A DNA stretch of 64,000 nucleotides from Clostridiales bacterium (GTDB taxonomy: Bacteria; Bacillota; Clostridia; Saccharofermentanales; DTU023), in the NCBI GenBank assembly GCA_004556455.1, contig SFGY01000006.1:60675-124674 (forward strand), written 5' to 3'. Shown here in pieces: positions 53,141-61,240 of the stretch. The first letter of the stretch is position 1; the number at the start of each line of letters is the position of its first letter. Made by a program: the position numbers and the translations under genes. Below the pieces are notes generated by a model that was not told the DNA's origin, did no database searches, and saw nothing but the letters and a program-made list of their open reading frames with translations.

Positions 53141-54801
53141 AATTCCCCTTCAAAAAGATGCAAAAATCAGGCGGAATACGGCCTCTGCTTCACATTCTCC
53201 GGGCGGCCAAAATGCAGCTGCTCTTTTTAAGCTTCTGCCAGGTCGTGCAACAGGCGATCAACTTTATGATCTTCATGCTCATGCGCGACCTCGTGGATCT
53301 TTCCCTGGCCGGAGATATCGAGGCACTGATTCCCAAAGCTACCCGCCTTCTGCTCTTCTCTCTGGCCTGCGTACCCCTGGATCTGATCATCGCCAGCGGC
53401 CTCGCCGCCTACCTGAAACGCTGCTCGGAAGAACTGAAGCTGCGCTACCTGAAACGTGCTTTTCGTAAAAATATCAACGAGTTCGAAGCTGCAGGCATCT
53501 CCCGTTACGTGAATGACATCACAAACAACAGCAGCACTCTGGAAGAAAAATTCTTTCGCCAGATCGCTGCTTGTATTCAGGCCTTTCTGCGCTTCGGCAT
53601 GAGCGTCTTTCTGCTCATCCGCCTCTCGGCTTCGCTTCTGCCCTACATGCTTGGCCTGATCGCCTTCATGCTGCTGGTCATGTGGCGCTCCGGAGCCAGC
53701 CTCGGCAAAAAAGAAAAGCAGCGGGCGGGTTTTCTGGAGGAATATACGCGCTTTGTCGGCGAAGTGCTGAGTGCCTTTCGCCTCGTCAAAGCCTATCGTC
53801 TGGAAAAGCACGTCACCCACGATTTTGATCACCGCAGCAAGCTCGTTCAGGATAAGCAATACGAGATTGACGTGCGCCGCACCTGGCTGCAGGCCATGGG
53901 GCAATTTCTCATGATCAGCGTGGTCTTTATTTTCGCTTTTCTGGGGCTGCGGGCGGTGAAAATGGGTGTGCTCACCCTCGGCAATGCCATGGTCATCTTC
54001 AATATCTGCGCCAACATGATGCAGCCCATCGGCGAAATTTCAGAAGCCATCCCGCAAATCAGCTCTGTCCTGCCCATTGTCGATAAGATGGAAGAACACC
54101 TGCGCAACCAGCTCGAGCAGAAGGAGAACAAGTCTTTTGCCGGTCTGGAAGACTCTCTGCGTTTTGATCGTGTCTCCTTTAGCTACGAGGATAATCCCGT
54201 CTTGCAAGAAGCCGACGTGTGCTTCAAAAAGGGCGCGAAATACCTGCTTATCGGAGCTTCCGGCAGTGGAAAATCCACCGTACTGCGCCTCCTGCGCAAA
54301 TACTTCAATCCCGACTCCGGAAAGATTTTCGCGGATCAAGAAGCTCTCGAAGAGATTTCCGCCGACAGTTACTACCGTCACCTTGCCAATATCGAACAGC
54401 AGGTTTTCCTCTTCGAAGACAGCATTCGCAACAATCTCTGCCTGTATAAAGAGGTCGATGAAGACGAACTGCAGCAGGCCATCGACGGGGCGGGGCTGCG
54501 TCCGCTGATTGAAGAGCGGGGACTTGACGAAGTGCTCAAAGATAACGGCGCTGAGCTCTCCGGCGGTGAGAGGGCACGTTTTGCCATTGCCCGTGCTCTG
54601 CTTTCACACGCAGAAATTCTGCTTGTCGATGAAGCTTTCGCCAGCCTGAACGACGAAGTCGCCAAAGCCATCGAGCAAAACCTGCTCGCGCTCAAAGATG
54701 TGACCCTGATCAACGTTTCTCACGTGGTCTACCGCGAGAGCCGCTCACAGTATGATGCGGTCTTCCGTGTTGCCCGAGGCAAAATCGCCGCCGAGCCCTG
54801 A
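53137..54801 (+). CDS. ABC half-transporter, pair 4, second subunit
   Basis: A 554-residue half-transporter with ATPase GASGSGKST, ELSGGERAR, Walker B ILLVDEAFASLN and H-loop NVSHVV. The D-loop Asp is replaced by Asn (SLND), which may weaken one ATP site of the heterodimer. It is translationally coupled to the first subunit. It converges with the CoA-transferase gene with only 44 bp between and no clear terminator. Confidence 0.89.
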   Translation: MKFPFKKMQKSGGIRPLLHILRAAKMQLLFLSFCQVVQQAINFMIFMLMRDLVDLSLAGDIEALIPKATRLLLFSLACVPLDLIIASGLAAYLKRCSEELKLRYLKRAFRKNINEFEAAGISRYVNDITNNSSTLEEKFFRQIAACIQAFLRFGMSVFLLIRLSASLLPYMLGLIAFMLLVMWRSGASLGKKEKQRAGFLEEYTRFVGEVLSAFRLVKAYRLEKHVTHDFDHRSKLVQDKQYEIDVRRTWLQAMGQFLMISVVFIFAFLGLRAVKMGVLTLGNAMVIFNICANMMQPIGEISEAIPQISSVLPIVDKMEEHLRNQLEQKENKSFAGLEDSLRFDRVSFSYEDNPVLQEADVCFKKGAKYLLIGASGSGKSTVLRLLRKYFNPDSGKIFADQEALEEISADSYYRHLANIEQQVFLFEDSIRNNLCLYKEVDEDELQQAIDGAGLRPLIEERGLDEVLKDNGAELSGGERARFAIARALLSHAEILLVDEAFASLNDEVAKAIEQNLLALKDVTLINVSHVVYRESRSQYDAVFRVARGKIAAEP

Positions 54802-54845
54802 GGCCCGACGGCGCTGTAAAACTCTCAACTCACTGAGCAGGCGGC

Positions 54846-56192
54846 TCAGCGTTTGTTGCTCTGCCGCCAGATGCCCATCTTCTGAGCTTCGGCAATCAAG
54901 CCTTCGCGGAAATCCGGATCGGCGATGGAGATCAGAGCCTCTGCGCGTTCCCAGGTGGATTTGCCCTTCAGATTCACCTTGCCCTGCTCCGTGACGACAA
55001 AATGTGTATGCGAACGCGTGCAGGTGCTGTTCGTGCCGGGCAGGAAGGTGGGGCGGATGCGTGAGACTTTTTCGCCCGTTTTTTTATTGACAAAAGAGGA
55101 AGAGCAGCAGATAAAACTTTTGCCACCCTGCGAGAGGTAAGCGCCCATGACAAAATCCATTTGTCCGCCCGCCCCGCTGATCTGCTGGGTGCCGCTGGAT
55201 TCTGCGGAGATCTGGCCGTAGAGGTCAATGTCGACCGCCCCGTTAATCGACATGAAATGGGGAATCTGCGAGACGCGGCGAATGTCGTTGACATAATCGA
55301 CCGGAGCCGACATCAGGGCCGGATTGTTGTCGAGGTAATCGTAGAGTTTCTGACTACCGCCGGCAAAAGCATAGACCTGGCGCCCGCGATCAAAAGGTTT
55401 ATAACGCCCAGTGACTTTTCCGGCCAGGGCAAGATCGACAAAAGCGTCGACATACATCTCGGTGTGCACGCCCAGATCTTTGAGATCAGACTGCGCGATA
55501 AGTTTTCCCACAGCATTGGGCATAGACCCGATACCAAGCTGGAGGCAGGCGCCGTCGCAGAGTTCTTCAAGAACGAGCCGCGCGACGGCAAGGTCGATTT
55601 CGGAAGGCTCTCCTGCACTGCCCATCTGATCCATCGGGGGGTTCTTGCCTTCGACAATCATGTCGACCTGGCTGACATGAATCCCTTCTTCGTAGCCGCC
55701 CAGGCAGCGCGGCATATGTTCATTGACTTCGACAATGATCTTTTTGGCACGTTCACAGGTCGCTGCCGTAAACGAAGCCACCGGGCCAAAATTAAAAAAC
55801 CCGTGCTCATCCATCGGAGCAACCTGGAACATGGCCACATCGATGTCGTCGATGCAGTTGCGGTAATAGGATGGAACCTCGGAATAGCGCATGGGAATGT
55901 AATAAGCAAAACCCTCTTTTATCAGCTTCCGCTCGATGCCGCTGCAATGCCAGGAGTTCCAGCAGAAGTGCGTGGAGGCCTCCGGGACATCAGCAATTTT
56001 GGGACGGCGGATGAGAATACCGCCGCGTACCTTCACGTCGCTGAGCTCTGCATAACGCGCTGCAAGCGCTTCATCCAGGGCGTTGACCGTCCCCGTGCAG
56101 AAGCCATAATCCAGCCAGTCTCCGGATTTGACGATTTTGACAGCCTCTTCGGCTGTTCTCAGTTTTGCTTTATATTCCTCTTGAAAAGTCAT
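54846..56192 (-). CDS. but: Butyryl-CoA:acetate CoA-transferase
   Basis: A 448-residue CoA-transferase of the acetyl-CoA hydrolase/4-hydroxybutyrate CoA-transferase family. Segments YGFCTGTVNALDEALAAR, WNSWHCSGIERKLI, VNEHMPRCLGG, HTEMYVDAFVDLALAGK and AVDIDLYGQISAESSGTQQ match the But enzymes of Roseburia and Faecalibacterium very closely from memory. It transfers CoA from butyryl-CoA to acetate, releasing butyrate in fermentation. The gene stands alone; the crotonyl-CoA pathway genes are elsewhere. Confidence 0.88.
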   Translation of the reverse strand: MTFQEEYKAKLRTAEEAVKIVKSGDWLDYGFCTGTVNALDEALAARYAELSDVKVRGGILIRRPKIADVPEASTHFCWNSWHCSGIERKLIKEGFAYYIPMRYSEVPSYYRNCIDDIDVAMFQVAPMDEHGFFNFGPVASFTAATCERAKKIIVEVNEHMPRCLGGYEEGIHVSQVDMIVEGKNPPMDQMGSAGEPSEIDLAVARLVLEELCDGACLQLGIGSMPNAVGKLIAQSDLKDLGVHTEMYVDAFVDLALAGKVTGRYKPFDRGRQVYAFAGGSQKLYDYLDNNPALMSAPVDYVNDIRRVSQIPHFMSINGAVDIDLYGQISAESSGTQQISGAGGQMDFVMGAYLSQGGKSFICCSSSFVNKKTGEKVSRIRPTFLPGTNSTCTRSHTHFVVTEQGKVNLKGKSTWERAEALISIADPDFREGLIAEAQKMGIWRQSNKR

Positions 56193-56283
56193 GACTCATT
56201 CCTCGGTTCTTTTTTCATGGATTTTACTCACGGATAAGCCCCATGGATCTGTGTGCTCTCCGCGTGACGGCACGCCTCAGACC

Positions 56284-57057
56284 TTATTTTTTCTTCTTTT
56301 TCTTCTTTTTCTTTTTCTCGTCTTTATTTTCTTTTTCTTCTTTTTCTTTGTTAGAATTTTTTAACTCAAGCTCAGGCTCTGTTGCTTGTTCTTTCTGTTC
56401 TTCGGGCTGCTCTTTTTGTCCTTTAGACTGGCTTTTCTGAACTTTCAGCTGTTCTTTCGACTCCTTTTCAGGTTCTTCCTTCAGCTCTTCCGGCCCTTCT
56501 TTCGACTTTTTCGTCTCTGCTTTCAGCTCAGCCGTCTTTTCTTTCAGCTCGTTCTCGTTCTTTGTTCTTTCTTTCTTATCGTGCTGTTCTTTTGTAAGGG
56601 GCATTTTTTCAGGAGAGCTTTTTTCTTCCTGCGAAGCCACCTGCTTTGTTTCATTGCCACCGTCTTTTTCCGCGGCACTGCCTGCTTTCAAAGCTGCTTG
56701 CTCAGCCTCTTCCGGCCCTTCATTCAACATCGCAATGAGAGCGGCATTGAGCTTGAGCCAATCGGCTTTTAAAACATGGTAGAGTTCGTCTCCGGCAGGT
56801 GTCCGCAGGTAGTATTTCCGCGCCTTTCCCTTGCCGGTCTTCCACAGCGCCCGGATCCATTTTTGAGCTTCCAGGCGGCGCAGGAGTGGATAAAGCGTAT
56901 TCGTATCCGCTTTGATCCCCTTGGCCTCCATAATCATGGCCAGATCGTAGCCGTATTGCGGCTGATGAAGCTGGCTGAGAACAGAGAGCAGGAGAATGCC
57001 CTTGCGCAGATCTGCGCTGTGGGCCTCATAGCTTTTCGGCTTTTTTTGCGTTTTCAT
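56284..57057 (-). CDS. PadR-family regulator with Lys/Glu-rich tail
   Basis: A 257-residue protein. Residues 1-115 are a PadR winged helix (LRKGILLLSVLSQLHQPQYGYDLA, TLYPLLRRLEAQKWI, ARKYYLRTPAGDELYHVLKADW). The remaining 140 residues are low-complexity Lys/Glu/Gln, predicted helical or disordered, ending in a run of ten lysines. Such a tail is not normal for PadR. GGGGG lies 6 nt before the ATG. A palindrome fills the spacer of its own promoter, so it is probably self-repressed and may control the divergent macro-HD operon. Confidence 0.85.
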   Translation of the reverse strand: MKTQKKPKSYEAHSADLRKGILLLSVLSQLHQPQYGYDLAMIMEAKGIKADTNTLYPLLRRLEAQKWIRALWKTGKGKARKYYLRTPAGDELYHVLKADWLKLNAALIAMLNEGPEEAEQAALKAGSAAEKDGGNETKQVASQEEKSSPEKMPLTKEQHDKKERTKNENELKEKTAELKAETKKSKEGPEELKEEPEKESKEQLKVQKSQSKGQKEQPEEQKEQATEPELELKNSNKEKEEKENKDEKKKKKKKKKK

Positions 57058-57135
57058 CGTTGTCCCCCTTTCTTCGTCGTACCTTTCTTCGTCGTAACAC
57101 TTTCTTCAAAGGGAAAGATTACAAGCTTTATTTTC

Positions 57136-57165
57136 ATTTTATTGTGCTTTACACAATAATGTCAA
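57136..57165 (-). promoter_or_regulatory. padR promoter with operator in the spacer
   Basis: On the minus strand TTGACA (57165-57160) and TAAAAT (57141-57136) are 18 bp apart. The spacer is a palindrome with 8-bp arms TTATTGTG and CACAATAA around 5 bp (57139-57159), overlapping the -10 box. A bound dimer would block polymerase. Confidence 0.72.
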
Positions 57166-57258
57166 TCATTTGTTTTTCTGATGTATGATGGAAGAAAACT
57201 TCAACAAAAAAAGAGTATGATCAAAGATAAACTATAGAAAGAAGAAAGAGGGAAAACC

Positions 57259-58374
57259 ATGTCCGTCAAATTATGGCAGGGGGATATCTGCCAGCTCCCC
57301 GTCGATGCGATCGTCAATGCCGCAAATACCGGCCTTCTCGGAGGAGGCGGCGTCGACGGAGCCATTCACGCCGCAGCCGGACCCGAACTCGACAAGGCCT
57401 GTCGTCCGCTCGCACCCTGTCCCGCGGGTGAAGCAAGGCTGACGCCAGGGTTCAGGCTCCCTGCAAAATTTATTATTCACACGGTCGGCCCCGTCTGGCA
57501 CGGGGGTCAGCAAGGCGAGGAAGAACTGCTGCGGCAAGCCTATCACAGCAGCCTGGCGCTGGCCGCTGAGCAGGGCTTCGAGAGTGTGGCTTTTCCTCTC
57601 ATCTCCGGCGGCGTCTATGGTTACCCCAAGCGCGAGGCTATTCGTGTGGCTCTGGAAGAGCTTCGGCATTTTGCAGCGGCTCAGCAGAAGCCCTCTGAAC
57701 TTACGCTGGTGCTTTACGACGCTGAAAGCTATGAACTTGCCCTGAGCGTAGAGGCCCAAAGGGAAACTTTTGCGGATCGCTATCGTCGTTGGAACGATTT
57801 TATGTGTCAGAATCTCACCTTTAATTTCGCCGAATCTCAGATTCACACCACAGCGCATTGCGCACGGGTACTCTTTCATGCTCTTCTGCTGGGCGAGGCA
57901 CGGGAGCTCGCCGATGATGAATTGGAAGCGCTGGCCGCGGCCTCGGTTTTTCATGACACACGCCGGCTCGACGACCATCGTGATGTCGGCCACGGAGCAC
58001 GTGCCGCACAGTATTATCAAGAGTATTGCAGCGCCCACGCTTTAAAACTCGACCCAAGAACGGTGCAGATGATGGCGTTTCATGATCAGCCTGATGAGGA
58101 TGGCTATGCCTTCATTGAGGCCGATCCCGCCCTCAGAGATCATCACGGCAGGCTGCTCTACCAGATTTTCAAGGATTCCGACGGCCTCGACCGCCTGAGA
58201 ATTGGCTCCTGGGCCCTCGACACAAAACAGCTGCGCAGTGAGCTGAGTCTCTCGCTGCTCCCCTTTGCGCAGGAACTGATCGACCTGGGTCCTGAAGCTC
58301 TGCTGAAAAAATACAAAAACCTTAGTGGAAAAGAACTGTTCGAAAAAGTCAGCCGTCCTGGCATCAGGAGCTGA
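57259..58374 (+). CDS. Macro domain - HD domain fusion protein
   Basis: A 371-residue protein. Residues 1-170 are a MacroD-type macro domain (DAIVNAANTGLLGGGGVDGAIHAAAG, FPLISGGVYGYPKREA), which binds or deacetylates O-acetyl-ADP-ribose or removes ADP-ribose. From about 185 there is an HD-type metal phosphohydrolase domain (HTTAHCARVLFHALLLG, then VFHDTRRLDD and HHGRLLYQIFKDSDGLDR). The fusion suggests linked processing of a nucleotide-derived signal or ADP-ribosyl product; this is inference. GAGGG precedes the ATG. It is followed 36 nt later by a dehydrogenase gene and is divergent from padR. Confidence 0.85.
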   Translation: MSVKLWQGDICQLPVDAIVNAANTGLLGGGGVDGAIHAAAGPELDKACRPLAPCPAGEARLTPGFRLPAKFIIHTVGPVWHGGQQGEEELLRQAYHSSLALAAEQGFESVAFPLISGGVYGYPKREAIRVALEELRHFAAAQQKPSELTLVLYDAESYELALSVEAQRETFADRYRRWNDFMCQNLTFNFAESQIHTTAHCARVLFHALLLGEARELADDELEALAAASVFHDTRRLDDHRDVGHGARAAQYYQEYCSAHALKLDPRTVQMMAFHDQPDEDGYAFIEADPALRDHHGRLLYQIFKDSDGLDRLRIGSWALDTKQLRSELSLSLLPFAQELIDLGPEALLKKYKNLSGKELFEKVSRPGIRS

Positions 58375-58410
58375 ACCGACACAGAACGATCAATTTGGGA
58401 GGATCCTTTT

Positions 58411-59370
58411 ATGAACATCGTCATGCTTGAACCGCTTGCAGTCAGCGAAGACGTGATGAACGACCTGACGGCCGAGCTGAAACACCAGGGACATACGTTT
58501 CAATTTTGTGGAGAAAAACTCAGCGATGAAGAAAAACGAGCCCGCATCCGCGATGCAGAGGTCGCGATTATCGCCAATTCCCCGCTGAATGCCGACCTGC
58601 TCCGCGAAGGCCGAAGCCTCAAAATGCTTGATGTCGCCTTTACAGGTGTCGACCATGTGGATCTCGCCTGCTGCAAGGACATGGGCCTCACCGTTTGTAA
58701 TGCGGCGGGCTACGCCACCGAAGCTACAGCCGAACTTGCCCTGGGGCTCATCCTCGCGTCCCTCCGCCAGCTGGTTCTCCTGGATCGGCGAACCCGCAGC
58801 AGTCAGAGCAAGGGCAGCATCATGGGCACAGAGTTAAAGGGCAAAACCGTCGGCATCATCGGCACCGGCGCCATCGGCCTGCGCGTCGCCGAGCTGCTTC
58901 AGCCTTTTGGCTGCAAGCTCGTGGCCTCAAGCCACAGCCAGCGGCCAGAGGCCCTGAAACTCGGGATCGAATATGCCAGTCTGGCCAATGTTTTCAGCAA
59001 CGCCGATATCATTACCCTGCACTGTCCCCTGAACGAGAGCACCCGTGGACTCGTCAATGCTGAACTTATCGGTCTAATGAAACAAAATGCCGTGCTCATC
59101 AACTGCGCCCGTGGGCCCATCGTTGATAACAAAGCCCTCGCCGAAGCGCTGAAAGCGAAGAAAATTCTGCATGCCGGTCTCGACGTGTTTGACAGCGAAC
59201 CTCCGCTTCCCGCAGATGAAACCCTCCTCAAGGTCGAACCCGAACGTGTCACGCTGACCCCTCATGTGGCCTATTTTACCCGGGAAGCTATGGAAGCACG
59301 CGCCGCCATCGTCGTGCAGAACATCGTCAGCTGGCTGGGGAATTATCCTCAGAATCTTGTGATGCTCTGA
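58411..59370 (+). CDS. D-2-hydroxyacid dehydrogenase family protein
   Basis: A 319-residue NAD-dependent dehydrogenase. Rossmann GIIGTGAIGLRVAELL, catalytic Arg in NCARGPIVD, Glu in the DVFDSEPP region and His in TPHVAYFT are all present. It could reduce a 2-oxoacid such as hydroxypyruvate or glyoxylate, or act on a phosphoglycerate-like substrate; the ACT domain of SerA is absent. GGAGG lies 8 nt before the ATG. It probably forms an operon with the macro-HD gene. Confidence 0.88.
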   Translation: MNIVMLEPLAVSEDVMNDLTAELKHQGHTFQFCGEKLSDEEKRARIRDAEVAIIANSPLNADLLREGRSLKMLDVAFTGVDHVDLACCKDMGLTVCNAAGYATEATAELALGLILASLRQLVLLDRRTRSSQSKGSIMGTELKGKTVGIIGTGAIGLRVAELLQPFGCKLVASSHSQRPEALKLGIEYASLANVFSNADIITLHCPLNESTRGLVNAELIGLMKQNAVLINCARGPIVDNKALAEALKAKKILHAGLDVFDSEPPLPADETLLKVEPERVTLTPHVAYFTREAMEARAAIVVQNIVSWLGNYPQNLVML

Positions 59371-59386
59371 TGGGATTCATCATTCA

Positions 59387-59608
59387 TCAGCGATTTTCAT
59401 CGGCTTTTTCTTTCCCGGCTTCGCCCTCATCCCCCGTTGACCTGAAAGTCCTGGGGATGGGGCGACCGGTTTTTTCATACTGTCGGACACAAAGGGTCAG
59501 GAGATATTCCACCTGACCGTTGATCGAACGAAAGTCCGACTCAGCCCAGGCGGCCAGCTTGTCATAAAGCTCCGGTGAAATTCTCAGGGGTAATTGTTTC
59601 TTCTTCAT
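59387..59608 (-). CDS. Arc-like ribbon-helix-helix protein
   Basis: A 73-residue protein with the RHH fold (QLPLRISPELYDKLAAWAESDFRSINGQVEYLL) and a polar C-terminal tail. Its gene begins 32 nt after the SPFH gene. Small Arc-type proteins are often found next to SPFH genes in Gram-positive bacteria. It may repress its own operon through the TGATATCA pair at 60883. AGAAGG directly abuts the ATG, so the ribosome site is weak. Confidence 0.82.
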   Translation of the reverse strand: MKKKQLPLRISPELYDKLAAWAESDFRSINGQVEYLLTLCVRQYEKTGRPIPRTFRSTGDEGEAGKEKADENR

Positions 59609-59640
59609 CCTTCTGACCGATCTCTTAAGCCGGCATCGGC

Positions 59641-60720
59641 TTAGTAGAGGCTGCCGCTGTTGACGACGGGCTGAGTGTCGCGATTGCTGCAGAGAACGAC
59701 GAGCAGGTTAGAAACCATGGCGGCTTTGCGCTCTTCGTCGAGTTCGACAATGTTGTTCTCATTCAGCTTATTCAAGGCCATTTCGACAATGCTGACGGCT
59801 CCGTCGACAATCATGGCGCGGGCATCAATGATGGCTGAGGCCTGCTGACGCTGCAGCATCACCGAGGCGATTTCTGTGGCATAGGCGAGGTAGGTGATTT
59901 TCGCTTCAAGGATCTCCAGACCGGCCACCTGAACTTTTTCCTGAATGGACTCGCGAATGCGTTCTGCCACAACATTTGTCGAGCCGCGGAGGCTGCCCTC
60001 ATCTGGCAGACCGTCGCCTGTCGTGTCGATATCGCGGGCCACATCGTAAGGATAGATTTTAACAATATTGCGGACGGCTGCATCGACCTGGAGCGAGAGA
60101 TATTCCTTGTAGTTATCGACGGCAAAAGCGGCCCTGGCTGTGTCGACAATCCGCCACATGACGGCGACACCCACTTCGACAGGATTGCCCAGCGCGTCAT
60201 TCACTTTTTGTTTGGAATTGTTGAGGGTCATGACCTTGAGGGACATGCGCTTGCTGTTCGCCTCCAGATTCAAGTCATTCCCGGTGTTAATCACAAATTT
60301 TTTGTCTGAACTATCGACATCACCGCTCTGACCCAGCTTGGTACGGGCCGCAGGATTCACGGCCGTACTGAAAGGATTGACAAAAAAGAAGCCATCTTTT
60401 TTCAGCGTGCCGATGTAACGTCCGAAAAGGGTGAGAACCAGCGCTTCGTTGGGGCGAATGACCTTACAGCCCGCAAAGAGAAAGGGGGTCACTATGATGC
60501 CGATAATTCCCGGTACCAGGAGAAGCACACCCCAGTTGTTTTCACCGTCCATGAGGATTGCCCCGAAGATGATGCCGGCAAGCGACAGAGCGGAAAGGAG
60601 AATCAGCAGGATGAGAATCTGCATGGCAGGTCTCGCCTCCAACTCCCGTTCCTGCGGGATATTTTCACTTGTCAGGACATCCTGAACTTGCTTGTTTTTC
60701 ATTTCCTCTGACTGATTCAT
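59641..60720 (-). CDS. SPFH/band-7 domain membrane protein
   Basis: A 359-residue protein. Two membrane helices (about 32-55 and 62-83) are followed by an SPFH domain (VIRPNEALVLTLFGRYIGTLKKDGFFFVNPF, NPVEVGVAVMWRIVDTARAAFAVDNY) and the coiled-coil-like stretch VQVAGLEILEAKITYLAYATEIASVMLQRQQA. Such proteins form membrane microdomain scaffolds. AAAGGA lies 7 nt before the ATG. It is first in a two-gene unit with the ribbon-helix-helix gene. Confidence 0.9.
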   Translation of the reverse strand: MNQSEEMKNKQVQDVLTSENIPQERELEARPAMQILILLILLSALSLAGIIFGAILMDGENNWGVLLLVPGIIGIIVTPFLFAGCKVIRPNEALVLTLFGRYIGTLKKDGFFFVNPFSTAVNPAARTKLGQSGDVDSSDKKFVINTGNDLNLEANSKRMSLKVMTLNNSKQKVNDALGNPVEVGVAVMWRIVDTARAAFAVDNYKEYLSLQVDAAVRNIVKIYPYDVARDIDTTGDGLPDEGSLRGSTNVVAERIRESIQEKVQVAGLEILEAKITYLAYATEIASVMLQRQQASAIIDARAMIVDGAVSIVEMALNKLNENNIVELDEERKAAMVSNLLVVLCSNRDTQPVVNSGSLY

Positions 60721-60822
60721 ACGCTATTCCTTTCCTGCATGTTCATCCGCTAATGATCGTGATAAGGTCTTTCACAATTTTTTCTGGATTTTTTCAAAAT
60801 TTTTCTAAATGCTTTCTCAGTG

Positions 60823-60855
60823 CTCTCTCAATTCTCTCTCAATTCTCTCTCAATT
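60823..60855. repeat. 11-bp tandem repeat, three perfect copies
   Basis: CTCTCTCAATT is repeated three times, with degenerate copies on both sides, in the leader of the SPFH gene. Confidence 0.85.
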
Positions 60856-60882
60856 CTTTCTGAATTATTTCTTGCGATTTGA

Positions 60883-60901
60883 TGATATCACTTTGATATC
60901 A
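60883..60901. promoter_or_regulatory. Paired TGATATCA sites upstream of the SPFH-RHH genes
   Basis: Two self-complementary TGATATCA octamers (60883-60890, 60894-60901) separated by 3 bp. The 11-bp periodicity matches side-by-side binding by ribbon-helix-helix dimers. The remaining part of the 520-bp gap holds only the tandem repeats. Confidence 0.55.
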
Positions 60902-61000
60902 ATTTGCAAGCTGGAGCAGGGTTAAATTTTTGTAAAATCTATGCTTTGATTCACCCTTAGTAAACGGAAGTAAGCAGAGTGAACACGACAAAGCAGGATA

Positions 61001-61062
61001 GCCGGGAAAACCGAGCGCTCTTAGCAAGCTGGCCGGGAAAACCGAGCGCTCTTAGCAAGCTG
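61001..61062. repeat. 31-bp perfect tandem duplication
   Basis: Bases 61001-61031 and 61032-61062 are identical (GCCGGGAAAACCGAGCGCTC...). It lies between the SPFH promoter region and the AEC carrier gene; no coding frame is evident. Confidence 0.9.
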
Positions 61063-61240
61063 AATGAACCTGGCAAACGGAGTAAACTGGGCGAACTTAT
61101 TAAACTTGGAAAATCAAGCAATCTTAATGCCTATCGCGAAGATAGCTGAAAAAGCGAACTTTCTTTTCGTTCGACACTTTTGCAAGAGAGATGACAAAAG
61201 TCAGGGAGATAACGCATAATGCAGCCGGAGGTACTTTAGC

